From positions 1 through 27,358 of the forward strand of contig JAUCBJ010003114.1 in assembly GCA_032718475.1 (NCBI GenBank): 27,358 bases of DNA, read 5' to 3'. The notes below the pieces were generated by a model that saw only the letters and a program-made list of their open reading frames with translations, was not told where the DNA came from and did not search any database. This document shows, piece after piece, positions 9,446 through 18,735 of the stretch (position 1 is the stretch's first letter; every line of letters begins with the position of its first letter). This stretch comes from Nemertoderma westbladi. Its lineage: Eukaryota > Xenacoelomorpha > Nemertodermatida > Nemertodermatidae. The translations under genes and the position numbers were made by a program.

Positions 9446-10504
9446 TTAGATCAGGAAGCCGTTTTGTTTGGGGTCGGATTCTTCGACGAGGAATTGGGCC
9501 TCGCCGCTGTAATAGGATTTACCGGTAACCGCTACCCTAATTACCGGGTAGAAACCCTCGCGCTCTGGCTGCTGCTGCTTATAAAGACCCTTGTCGCTAG
9601 GCGACGACGTATCAACAATCTCCGCGACGCGCCCCGTAAACTCTAAGTCGCTCTTGACGGAACGGAATATCTCTGTTTCCCCGACGGGCAGTAGCCCCTT
9701 AGCGTGTCTGACCGCAACCTGGGCTGTGCACCCTGAACCACAGGGACTGCGGTCCAGCTGTCCCTCTGCAAACACAGTGACATCCTGCACATCACTACCC
9801 CCCGAGTCTGTAAGTACAACCCCGTAAAGGAATTCCATACTAGGCACAGCGTGTTTCAACTCAACAGACCTCTCAAGAGCGCGTTTTATTTTCATCCCCA
9901 GATCGCAGATCACTTGACAACTCGCCGTATTCAAGTTGATATTTAACTTTTCGCTTTTCACAACTGCGAAAAAATTCCCTCCGAATCCAATATCGTATTC
10001 AACGCTGCCGATAGAATCGACTAGGATTGTTTGATTCATGGAGAACGCGTAAGCTGGAACGCTCAGGAACGTAGACTTATTGTCCGGGCTCACTGTAACA
10101 GGGACGACCCCACACGGACACTCTATGGTGACCACGGTGTCGCTCCCGTTGCTGTGGTTACCGGTGGGGACTATGCCTGAGTCTTTGGCGTATCGCGCCA
10201 ATCCCATAACAACGTGGCCGCACATGGTCGCGTACCCCTGCGTGTCGCAGAACACCGCGCCGACGCTGGCCACACGGGAAGGGACCAGGATGACCCCGAA
10301 CATGTCCTTGTGTCCTCTGGGTTCCTGCATCAGTCTCGTGCGGAGGTTGTCGCAGTGTCGCAATGCGTAGGCCCGTCGCTCCAACGCCGTGTCTCCCAGC
10401 AGCTCCGGGTATCCCGAGACGACCATACGGATCGGCTCACCCGCCGTGTGCATCTCGATCGTTTTAATGACGCGGGAATTCTTGAGCCAAGTTAGGGAAG
10501 ACAT
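9446..10504 (-). CDS. Proline racemase family enzyme (trans-3-hydroxy-L-proline dehydratase-like)
   Basis: 352 aa, close to the 354 aa of human L3HYPDH; ATG at 10504-10502, TCA complement (TGA) at 9446. The N-terminal HTAGEP, the first active-site loop TMCGHVVMG (Cys95), the central GFGGNFFAVV and the second active-site loop DRSPCGSG (Cys255) are all present and in order. The fold uses the two loops as an acid/base pair on the alpha-carbon of proline or hydroxyproline. The human dehydratase carries Thr at the second position, whereas this protein has Cys, the residue of bona fide racemases and epimerases, so the reaction may be racemisation/epimerisation rather than dehydration. It is probably a cytosolic enzyme of imino-acid catabolism; no signal peptide or membrane segment is seen. 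The coding region is one exon. Family assignment is firm; substrate and reaction are inferred. Confidence 0.93.
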   Translation of the reverse strand: MSSLTWLKNSRVIKTIEMHTAGEPIRMVVSGYPELLGDTALERRAYALRHCDNLRTRLMQEPRGHKDMFGVILVPSRVASVGAVFCDTQGYATMCGHVVMGLARYAKDSGIVPTGNHSNGSDTVVTIECPCGVVPVTVSPDNKSTFLSVPAYAFSMNQTILVDSIGSVEYDIGFGGNFFAVVKSEKLNINLNTASCQVICDLGMKIKRALERSVELKHAVPSMEFLYGVVLTDSGGSDVQDVTVFAEGQLDRSPCGSGCTAQVAVRHAKGLLPVGETEIFRSVKSDLEFTGRVAEIVDTSSPSDKGLYKQQQPEREGFYPVIRVAVTGKSYYSGEAQFLVEESDPKQNGFLI

Positions 10505-12159
10505 TGGCCGATTAGCTACAGCAGAACTCTATGCAAATTCTAATTGAATTGAAATGAACTTTGACTTATTAAGAACTCCCACTCCCCTTATTATTATTTA
10601 GTACGTACAGTACCCTACATTAATGTTTACTGAATGGCTTTAGGCCTACGTAAATTGAAACTGAAACAAACGCAACGAATCCGTGAGGTAAAGAACGGAA
10701 CTAACCTAAAACTGATGTTATTTAATTAGCGAACGATTTGTTTACTGTATGTGCACTAATTATCTTAATATTATTGTATCTGGATACTGGATACGTGCAC
10801 TTTTCTATAATTACTATATGCACAGTATATAATTTAATGTTTTCCTTCGATTTTATTGCAAGATGCACAAATATTATACTGTACTGTAATACAATAATTA
10901 TTTATTGTGAGTTACGAATCATAAAACATTATGAAAACTTAAACTGGAAGTACTGTAATACCACGACAACACATCACAGTTCCTCCCGAGTTCTACCACA
11001 GAAATCTTATTAATGCAATTATTCATATTTTATTAATGCAATTCTTCATATTAAGGGATTATAACGTTTAACCAAGTACTGTACGATTGTCGGTAACAGA
11101 TGTAGCCAATAATCACAATATTCAAAAGCTATACGGACGACTTCGGGTTAGCCATGTACTGTACAGTATTTATCCATTATTGACATTATCTGAGTTATGT
11201 ATTTCAAATGGAAATGATGGCCAGTAAATACGTTTTCAATGCCCGGCATTCACCGTCGTACCTTCATGACTTGTTGTTTAGCTGAATGTTGTGGATTACT
11301 TCACCAGAGTCCAGAGTTAATGAGCATGGACGTACAGTGTAGTCTGTCGCTATGTGTAGTTTCGCTGAAATGAGATCCGATTTCCACGAGGTTTTGGTGT
11401 TCTGAAGGTTCTGTAATCTGGACTGGATTGGCCGGAGTTCATCCCCCGGTTTGATCCCTGTCGATTATGACGCAGGCGGAAACGCTAGTTACGGAAAGGT
11501 ATGTCTATTGCATTGGGAGGCGTGTCGCTGTTGGACTGTAATTGACAAACAACAAATCGATAACATTGTTCCCTTGAGGTGCAATGTATGTGTGACTGTG
11601 TGAGAATTTGGCTGGTTGAGCTCATTAAAACCCATTTAAGCGTTTAGAGAGACCATCAGGTCCTGGCCCCTTTCCTTTACAGCCGCACTGTTTTTAAAGT
11701 CGCATCTTTGATACCGGTAATAATAAAGAAAAATGGATAATAATTACAGCATTATTAGAAATAACTTGAATAAACTCCGACGTCCACGCTCCACGCACCC
11801 TGATCAGTACATCTTGGATCGGCAGATCGGGGCACTTTTTCAAAAAATGTTTGGTAGGCCTATTACAATATTATAATATGCCTACTAAATAAGAAGTACA
11901 TCAGTACCGGTACATCGAGCTTATTTGAATTTACCTCTCTCTGTGAGGGTTTTTTCCATCTTCTGATCTTGCTGTCTTGCACACTGTTTAAATTAATATT
12001 AAAGTCTGGTTCGAATCACCCATTGGTTAGAATCGGGATTTGATGCGTAGCCTACATTACATGTAGCCAGCCACCAGCCACCGTATAGGGCTAAACAGTG
12101 GCCAACTGCCAGGGCAGAAAACAAAGAGCAGTCTGATTGATTGTACAGTATTATTGTTT
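10505..12159. other. Intergenic region, including the promoter side of the minus-strand gene
   Basis: AT-rich and non-coding. Short ORFs here show no recognisable domain. GTTCGAATC at about 12008 resembles a pol III B box, but there is no A box or cloverleaf. No CpG-rich core promoter or clear TATA could be assigned. Confidence 0.4.
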
Positions 12160-12880
12160 ATTTTTATTTAAGACACTCAGTTTAATTTTAAACATTAAAA
12201 TATAAACAGGGGGAACACCACCAAGGTACAAATACCTAATTAGAAGTTATAATTAGATATATAAAATTACACTTACAGGTGGATAAAATACACATTTAAG
12301 TAGAAGGGCAAAGGCAACAGAGAGGGATAAACGCTAAAATACAAACAACAACAATAAAACTACAAAAATAACGAACAAAATAAAACCAAGTAAACAGAGA
12401 TTATATCATCAAGTAAAAAAAACATAATTTGTTTCGAAAGCCATTGATCCTTTTTATAAAATGACAAAATACCAAATTAAGTATTAAAACTATTTGCTAG
12501 ATTAAATATGAATAAAAACAAATAAAAAATAAAACATCTGTACGTGGTTATGCCTAATTTAAAAATCTGTTAAAATGACAATATGGAAATAGAACAACAT
12601 CTTTCAATTTATCAGTAAAAATATTTATATTTGCAGAATTTGACAATTTCTTCGGGTAAGGAATTTCAAATATCTATAGTTCTGTTTGAAAAAGAGTTTT
12701 TTACAATTTGTAGACGGCAAAGCAAAACGATTTGTAAAGCTTACGGTTGTGGCTTCTATTTCTAATATTGTTATTTAAAGTGAAAAAGTCATTAACATTT
12801 AGATCAACATCATATTAAAAATACTATAGGCCCTACACCATTTTTAAATCATAAATATGCATACGTACTTCTAGAGGTTG
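12160..12880 (-). pseudogene. LINE reverse transcriptase C-terminal relic plus 3' UTR
   Basis: Read on the minus strand from about 12880, the sequence encodes NVNDFF, RNRSHNRKLYKSFCF and, after a frame change, IDI-stop-NSLPEEIV and NIFTDKLKDVV, ending at a TAG at 12555-12553. Arg-x-His-Asn...Lys-Leu followed by W-N-S-L-P and F-x-x-K-L is the usual C-terminal tail of CR1/jockey-type LINE proteins; here the Trp is a TGA. At least one frameshift and two stops show decay. The AT-rich sequence down to about 12160 is probably its 3' UTR and tail. It is not part of the LINE at the left edge, which lies on the other strand. Confidence 0.6.
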
Positions 12881-12969
12881 TACAGTAGCTTAAGAAAAAT
12901 CATTCTCTCCATGTAACTACGGCGGCCGAGGTTACAGCGCGTAAAAAGACGCCGGCGGAGATTACCCGT

Positions 12970-13212
12970 ACTTAGTTCCAATTTAAGCCTCATGCGAATT
13001 TAGTTCCAATGGAAACGAATTTAGTTCCAATTTTGGCGAATTTAGTTCCAATTTAGGCGAACTTAGTTCCAATAATTAGAGAAAAACGAAAACGAATTTA
13101 GTTTCAATGCATGTGAACTTATTTCCAATAGATGCGAATTTAGTTCCAATGGTGCGAATTTAGTTCCAATGGTGCGAATTTAGTTCCAATGCAAGCGAAT
13201 TTAGTTCCAATG
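12970..13212 (+). repeat. Eleven copies of GCGAATTTAGTTCCAAT with variable spacers
   Basis: The 17-bp word recurs at about 12970, 12995, 13014, 13036, 13057, 13092, 13112, 13134, 13154, 13174 and 13195, with one or two changes in some copies. Spacing is about 20 bp for most copies but reaches 35 bp. The copies are conserved while the spacers differ, so this is not a simple tandem satellite. It lies just past a short GC-rich patch (12918-12966) and about 840 bp upstream of the U2A' start codon. Confidence 0.85.
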
Positions 13213-14048
13213 TTTCAGGTGTGGGGCGAGCCACGTAGTTGACGACGAATCTGTTTAATGACACTATTAGGTGGATGGTTAAATAATAATTGTAAATAAC
13301 TAACCCAAAACGCCCAACCTCCTAACCAAAACAATATCCCAAACAACGCCCAACCTCTTCCAAACAATTCAATTCAATTAAATTCATTTATATTTAATCA
13401 TTTAAAATGATATTCATAGTAAAAAAACAATGCCCAAAGCTCGTAACCCAGACTACGGTGAAGATCTACATTATGTAATTACATGAAACTAATATAAATG
13501 GTAACACTGTAAACTATTGTCATGAGATGTTTATTTAAATTAGGTATGACACTGGGGATAGCTTTTGAGGCATAGCCTCATTTCCAAAACGGTCCCTGCA
13601 AAGTTATTTCAGGGATGTATTCGCAATGAAGGCTCTATACTCTATAGTCTACCGGTTGTAGATAATGAACTACTGAACATTTGTGTGCAGCTATCTTGAC
13701 CCCTGCCACTCATTAGCCCAAGTCTCTAGTGATTTGAGAGCTTCTGCCAATAAATGGAATTACAGTCAAGTCTTTGATTACAGCTGTATAGTATTACTTT
13801 ACTGCAGTACAGCAGTAGGCTTACTTCTGTGTGCTGTATTCCTGTATTACTGTATTACCGAGGTACTGCTGTACTTAGGTACAGATTGCAGATAGGCCTA
13901 CCTAAATTTCCTCATTTCTGCATTTGATTATCCTGTTATCTTTCTAAGCACCTATTTACATTCTTACTTTATCGAATATCGGTTGGCCTACTTCTGTACT
14001 TTTATTAATCATCACGTCCAATTCTGATAACGACAGAACGTCCAAACG
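13213..14048. other. Upstream flank of the U2A' gene
   Basis: AT-rich non-coding sequence with no domain-bearing ORF. The bases before the ATG at 14049 (CCAAACGATGG) put A at -3 and G at +4, a good metazoan initiation context. No TATA box is evident. Confidence 0.4.
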
Positions 14049-14813
14049 ATGGTAAAATTAACTACGGAATTACTCTACCAGGCCGAGCAGTACACCAACC
14101 CAGGGAAAGATCGCGAATTAAGTCTCCGCGGGTACAAGATCGCGTTAATCGAGAACTTGGGAGCCACGATGGACCAATTCGATTCCATAGACTTCTCCGA
14201 CAACGACATCCGTAAAATTGACGGATTTCCGTTGTTCGCTCGCTTACGGTGTCTACTCCTCAACAACAACAGGGTTTCACGAATAGGCGACCAGATCCAC
14301 GAATGTTTGCCAAACATACAGGATATTATCCTAACGAATAATTCGATGCAAGAATTAAGCGAACTCGATTCATTAGTTCCGTGTAAGAAACTCCGTTGTT
14401 TGTGTTTGTTAAGGAACCCTGTAGCGAGTAAACGTCATTATAGACTGTACGTTATACACAAACTGCCACAATTAAAGTTGTTGGACTTCCAGAAAGTTAA
14501 ACAGAGAGAAAGACTTGCCGCAGCCAACTTATTCAAAACGAAACGCGGGAAAACTATACTAGAATCCACCCGTACTAAGAAGGATCGCGTGTTTGTTCCG
14601 GGGGATCCTGTGGATCCGTTGACTGAGACGAAATCCGCGGCCGATGTTGCGCGGATCCGGGAAGCTATCGCGGCGGCGTCCACCCTCGACGAGGTTGAGA
14701 AACTTAACGCCCTGCTGCAGGCGGGTCAGATACCGGGAGGAAAGGACTCCAAGACGGGGGCCGGAAAGTCGGCAGACACGGAGATCGAAAACGTGGAGGA
14801 AATGGAATCGTGA
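14049..14813 (+). CDS. SNRPA1: U2 small nuclear ribonucleoprotein A' (U2A')
   Basis: 254 aa against 255 aa for the human protein, with clear similarity along the length. The start MVKLT is followed by leucine-rich repeats: ELSLRGYKIALIENLGAT, FDSIDFSDNDIRKIDGFP, LRCLLLNNNRVSRIGD and IILTNNSMQELSELDSL. The LRR cap is LRNPVASKRHYRLYVIHKLP, then LLDFQKVKQRER. The C-terminal part is charged and contains AIAAASTLDEVEKLNALLQ and an acidic end, as in other U2A' proteins. U2A' pairs with U2B'' and helps place it on U2 snRNA stem-loop IV in the spliceosome. The reading frame has no intron, although vertebrate SNRPA1 has many. There is no sign of decay, so it is either an intron-poor functional gene or a young retrocopy. 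Confidence 0.96.
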   Translation: MVKLTTELLYQAEQYTNPGKDRELSLRGYKIALIENLGATMDQFDSIDFSDNDIRKIDGFPLFARLRCLLLNNNRVSRIGDQIHECLPNIQDIILTNNSMQELSELDSLVPCKKLRCLCLLRNPVASKRHYRLYVIHKLPQLKLLDFQKVKQRERLAAANLFKTKRGKTILESTRTKKDRVFVPGDPVDPLTETKSAADVARIREAIAAASTLDEVEKLNALLQAGQIPGGKDSKTGAGKSADTEIENVEEMES

Positions 14814-14936
14814 CCTAATCTCCTGCAATCGCGTGACGTACCGGTAGTCTGTCTATGAATTATGCTGTTACCTGTCTTCGCACTGTTATACTTAAGCCTA
14901 TACATATACACAAATAGTTTCTATACATAATAGAGA

Positions 14937-14947
14937 AATAAAATAAA
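14937..14947 (+). promoter_or_regulatory. Overlapping polyadenylation signals (2x AATAAA)
   Basis: AATAAA at 14937-14942 and again at 14942-14947, about 125 bp after the U2A' stop codon, implies a short 3' UTR. Position and sequence are as expected for a metazoan mRNA 3' end. Confidence 0.7.
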
Positions 14948-15493
14948 TCGATATTTAATTGTTTTCAAGGTCGTTGAACTATGCAAAATTGTTCTATATG
15001 ACATTCTTTATGCTATGAAAAGAAATAAAGTGACTACCATATATAACCTTATTTTATTGCTTCATATCTGCCAACATTTACATTAAATTGTTTATCAAAT
15101 AGGGGAAAATGGAAACACTTAACAAGGTACACCGTGACAAGGTGAGATGTTAGGTGGGATTTGACTGCCGATATAAAAATAAATGTTTACTAGGCCATCT
15201 AGGTTTTATTTCATTAGGCAAAGCTTTCAATCTTTTATCGTTAAAAAATAAAGTTTCAGTTTAAAAAGATTTACAATTACGTAGCTAAAAGTTTGATGCA
15301 CTAGTTCTGGCACTGTAAGAATGTGTATCCCGCACTCTTTGATTTTTTGTTTTAGGTGATTTGGACATTTACTACTTTATGCACAATGCATAAGGATATG
15401 TTTATGGTCATAAATCACAATCACACCTAATCACACAAAAAATATATTTTTTTAAAACGTATAGCGGGTCCAAATGTTATGATCCTTGGCATG
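14948..15493. other. Non-coding AT-rich interval
   Basis: No gene, repeat array or element boundary recognised. Confidence 0.4.
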
Positions 15494-15632
15494 GTTCAAT
15501 ATATACGTCATTGTTCACTATATACGCCATTGTTCAATATATACGTCATTGTTCACTATATACGCCATTGTTCACTATATACGTCATTGTTCACTATATA
15601 CGTCATTGTTCACTATATACGTCATTGTTCAT
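15494..15632 (+). repeat. 19-bp tandem repeat, about 7 copies
   Basis: The unit is TATATACGTCATTGTTCAC. The copies read ACGTCAT, ACGCCAT, ACGTCAT, ACGCCAT, ACGTCAT, ACGTCAT, ACGTCAT at the variable position, so the first four alternate and suggest growth as a 38-bp dimer. Five copies contain TACGTCA, a near-match to a CRE/ATF half site. Confidence 0.9.
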
Positions 15633-15724
15633 AAGATACGATAGCACTTTATAGCCTTACGGGAAGAGTGATTTTCTATTCGTACATGAACTGTATAGTG
15701 TTTATTCATACATTTAGCGGGATA

Positions 15725-15774
15725 TAAGGCCCCCCTCACACGGAGCAACTTGTTTCTGAAACTTGTTGCTGGAC
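15725..15774 (+). repeat. Left terminal inverted repeat of foldback element 1 (50 bp)
   Basis: Reads TAAGGCCCCCCTCACACGGA inward and is identical, as reverse complement, to 17580-17629 over all 50 bases. Confidence 0.9.
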
Positions 15775-17626
15775 TCCTTCCTCACACACAGAAACAAGTT
15801 GCAGCAACTTGTTACTGGACTCCTCACACACAGAAATAAGTTTCGGAAACAAGTTGCAGCAACTTGTTGCTGGACTCCTCACACACAGAAACAAGTTTCG
15901 GAAACAAGTTGCAGCAACTTGTTGCTGGACTCCTCACACACAGAAACAAGTTGCAGCAACTTGTTACTGGACTCCTCACACACAGAAATAAGTTTCGGAA
16001 ACAAGTTGCAGCAACTTGTTGCTGGACTCCTCACACACAGAAACAAGTTTCGGAAACAAGTTGCAGCAACTTGTTGCTGGACTCCTCACACACAGAAACA
16101 AGTTGCAGCAACTTGTTACTGGACTCCTCACACACAGAAATAAGTTTCGGAAACAAGTTGCAGCAACTTGTTGCTGCACTCCTCACACACAGAAACAAGT
16201 TTCGGAAACAAGTTGCAGCAACTTGTTGCTGGACTCCTCACACACAGAAACAAGTTGCAGCAACTTGTTGCTGGACTCCTCACACACAGAAACAAGTTTC
16301 GGAAACAAGTTGCAGCAACTTGTTGCTGGACTCCTCACACACAGAAACAAGTTGCAGCAACTTGTTGCTGGACTCCTCACACACAGAAATAAGTTTTGGA
16401 AACAAGTTGCAGCAACTTGTTGCTGCACTCCTCACACACAGAAATAAGTTTTGGAAACAAGTTGCAGCAACTTGTTGCTGCACTCCTCACACACAGAAAT
16501 AAGTTTTGGAAACAAGTTGCAGCAACTTGTTGCTGCACTCCTCACACACAGAAACAAGTTTCGGAAACAAGTTGCAGCAACTTGTTGCTGGACTCCTCAC
16601 AGACAGAAATAAGTTTCGGAAACAAGTTGCAGCAACTTGTTGCTGGACTCCTCACACACAGAAACAAGTTTCGGAAACAAGTTGCAGCAACTTGTTGCAG
16701 CAACTTGTTGCTGGACTCCTCACATACAGAAACAAGTTTCGGAAACAAGTTGCAGCAACTTGTTGCTGGACTCCTCACACACAGAAATAAGTTTCGGAAA
16801 CAAGTTGCAGCAACTTGTTGCTGGACTCCTCACACACAGAAACAAGTTTCGGAAACAAGTTGCAGCAACTTGTTGCTGGACTCCTCACACACAGAAACAA
16901 GTTGCAGCAACTTGTTGCTGGACTCCTCACACACAGAAATAAGTTTTGGAAACAAGTTGCAGCAACTTGTTGCTGCACTCCTCACACACAGAAATAAGTT
17001 TTGGAAACAAGTTGCAGCAACTTGTTGCTGCACTCCTCACACACAGAAATAAGTTTTGGAAACAAGTTGCAGCAACTTGTTGCTGCACTCCTCACACACA
17101 GAAACAAGTTTCGGAAACAAGTTGCAGCAACTTGTTGCTGGACTCCTCACAGACAGAAATAAGTTTCGGAAACAAGTTGCAGCAACTTGTTGCTGGACTC
17201 CTCACACACAGAAACAAGTTTCGGAAACAAGTTGCAGCAACTTGTTGCAGCAACTTGTTGCTGGACTCCTCACATACAGAAACAAGTTTCGGAAACAAGT
17301 TGCAGCAACTTGTTGCTGGACTCCTCACACACAGAAATAAGTTTCGGAAACAAGTTGCAGCAACTTGTTGCTGGACTCCTCACACACAGAAATAAGTTTC
17401 GGAAACAAGTTGCAGCAACTTGTTGCTGGACTCCTCACACACAGAAACAAGTTTCGGAAACAAGTTGCAGCAACTTGTTGCTGGACTCCTCATATACAGA
17501 AACAAGTTTCGGAAACAAGTTGCAGCAACAAGTTTCTGTGTGTGAGGGGGTCCTGCAACAAGTTTCTGTGTGTGAGGGGGTCCAGCAACAAGTTTCAGAA
17601 ACAAGTTGCTCCGTGTGAGGGGGGCC
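15728..17626. mobile_element. Foldback DNA element 1, with satellite-like interior
   Basis: Starts GGCCCCCCTCACACGG and ends with its exact complement; including flanking TAA/TTA the inverted repeat is perfect for 50 bp (15725-15774 against 17580-17629). The interior is a 55-bp tandem array built from the same words as the termini (CAACTTGTTTCTG, CTCACACACAGAAAC), so the unit array and the TIRs share origin. Near the right end (17520-17580) two units switch to inverted orientation. Flanks are TAA on the left and TTA on the right; a TWA (PIF/Harbinger-like) or TA target duplication are both possible. There is no coding capacity; long frames inside are a by-product of a stop-poor repeat. A second copy lies at 20631-22991. 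Confidence 0.85.
15775..17525 (+). repeat. 55-bp tandem array with 42- and 68-bp variants and a 550-bp higher-order repeat
   Basis: The unit begins GCAACTTGTTGCTGGACTCC and continues TCACACACAGAAACAAGTTT, closing with CGGAAACAAGTTGCA, 55 bp in all. Variants are exactly 13 bp shorter (42) or longer (68). CCTCAC marks units at 16430, 16485, 16540, 16595, 16650, 16718, 16773, 16828, 16883, 16925 and 16980: eight of 55, one of 68 and one of 42, totalling 550. The block starting about 16396 recurs at 16946 without a visible difference for about 450 bp. The left part shows a shorter 152-bp (55+42+55) periodicity (15864, 16016, 16168). Each unit contains palindromes such as CAGCAACTTGTTGCTG. Confidence 0.95.
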
Positions 17627-17629
17627 TTA
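17580..17629 (-). repeat. Right terminal inverted repeat of foldback element 1 (50 bp)
   Basis: Exact reverse complement of 15725-15774. Confidence 0.9.
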
Positions 17630-17928
17630 GTGTGATTTTACAATCATTCCCGCTAAATTGCTAAAGTACCTACTAATAAGTATTACAGTGCTAGTAATTT
17701 TAATTTTGTGTTAGCTATTAGTTTTTATTAAAATTATAATTTAATCCACAATTAAATTTGTCTGGAATAATATATGTATCATGGTAGCTAGTAATTTTTA
17801 TTAAATAGTCAGAGTAGCATGTAATTATTTACTAGCTAGTATTTTTTATACAAAATATAGATGGCTCCCAAAATACAGTATTTTTTTTAATACGGCTTGT
17901 ATAACGGGTACGATAACTGTAACGGATA
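17630..17928. other. Non-coding AT-rich spacer
   Basis: No gene or element recognised between the foldback element and the next MITE. Confidence 0.4.
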
Positions 17929-18540
17929 TTGGGCACACACCCCTAAACATTTTTAAAATAGCTAGTTTTTGTTACTTTTTTTTTAAAAATATGTTCTACA
18001 ACAAATAATTGTTGTTCTGGAACAAAATTAATTAATTACTTTTTTAAAAATGTTCTAGAACATATCATCTATTCATTTTTGTAAAAAGTAATGTTCTAGA
18101 ACAAATATTTTTTGTTCTAGAACATTTAAAAAAATTGTTTTTTTTGTCGTGTTTTTTATATTAGTGTTAAAAACAATTACTAAGAACTTCTGTACCAATT
18201 TTCAATATTTTCAATTTCCAATTTTCAATAATCAATCAAATATAAAGATTAACAAATTAGCTAGTTTTGTCTATTTTTATGTTCTAGAACAAAAAATATT
18301 TGTTCTAGAACAAAAAATATTTGTTCTAGAACAAAAATTATTTGTTCTTGAACAAAAAATATTTGTTCTAGAATAAAAAATATTTGTTCTAGAACAAAAA
18401 ATATTTGTTCTAGAACGAAAAATATTTGTTCAAGAACAAAATATTTATATTAAATGAATAGAATATGCTCTAGGTCATTTTTTTAAAAAAAGCAACAAAA
18501 ACTAGCTAGTATAAAAATTTTGAGGGGGGTGTGTGCCCAA
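17929..18540. mobile_element. MITE-like element with TTGGGCACACACC termini and internal TTCTAGAA palindromes
   Basis: The left end TTGGGCACACACCCC and the right end GGGGGGTGTGTGCCCAA are inverted copies. Similarity continues about 60 bp inward through TAGCTAGTTTTTGTT and a T-run. The interior has no ORF but many GTTCTAGAAC palindromes (18052, 18093, 18114 and the phased array from 18281). A target duplication is not clear. Related AGCTAGTTTTTGTT ends occur at about 18686, 19785-19960 and 24590-24780, so this is a family. Confidence 0.75.
18281..18437 (+). repeat. Eight palindromes of GTTCTAGAAC at exact 21-bp spacing
   Basis: Copies start at 18281, 18302, 18323, 18344, 18365, 18386, 18407 and 18428, always 21 bp apart, joined by AAAAAATATTT. 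Variants are GTTCTTGAAC, GTTCTAGAAT and GTTCAAGAAC; the outer GTTC half is kept in every copy. TTCTAGAA is the inverted nGAAn dimer of a heat-shock element. Confidence 0.92.
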
Positions 18541-18599
18541 AACACAGTATCACCTATAAATAAGTAACGATCAATGTACTATTTAATTTATTTTTCGAA

Positions 18600-18722
18600 A
18601 AAAATGTTCTAGAACAAAGAAAGTGTTCTAGAACCTTATTGATAGCTAACATGTTCTAGGACATTAATTAAAAAGTAGCAAACACTAGCTAGTTTAAAAA
18701 ATTTGCTCAACTCAGAAATCAG
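18600..18722. mobile_element. Partial end of a related TTCTAGAA/AGCTAG MITE
   Basis: GTTCTAGAAC copies at 18606 and 18625 and a variant at 18652 are followed by ACTAGCTAGTTTAAAAAATT, then GCTCAACTCAGAAATCAGCC. The inverted complement of that last block recurs near 24685-24712, so it is a second type of terminus used with the same interior. Confidence 0.6.
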
Positions 18723-18735
18723 CCACTCAGACAAT

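Noticed and set aside
9464-10495. Plus-strand ORFs over the proline-racemase-like gene
   Set aside because: Shadows of the strongly conserved minus-strand coding frame.
12006-12018. B-box-like GTTCGAATC, possible tRNA or tRNA-derived SINE
   Set aside because: No A box at the right distance, no cloverleaf and no poly-A or poly-T end.
12970-13212. CRISPR-like repeat-spacer layout
   Set aside because: Eukaryotic context; repeats of 17 bp and spacers of 3-20 bp are far too short, and there are no cas genes.
13683-13895. 70-aa ORF rich in Cys and Leu upstream of U2A'
   Set aside because: Composition comes from TACTG-type simple sequence; no domain or conserved start.
15763-17664. Many overlapping ORFs of 60-218 aa on both strands with a repeating HTEISFGNKLQQLVAG-type peptide
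   Set aside because: They are the 55-bp array read in every frame; three units equal 55 codons and lack stops. There is no start context or independent evidence for a protein.
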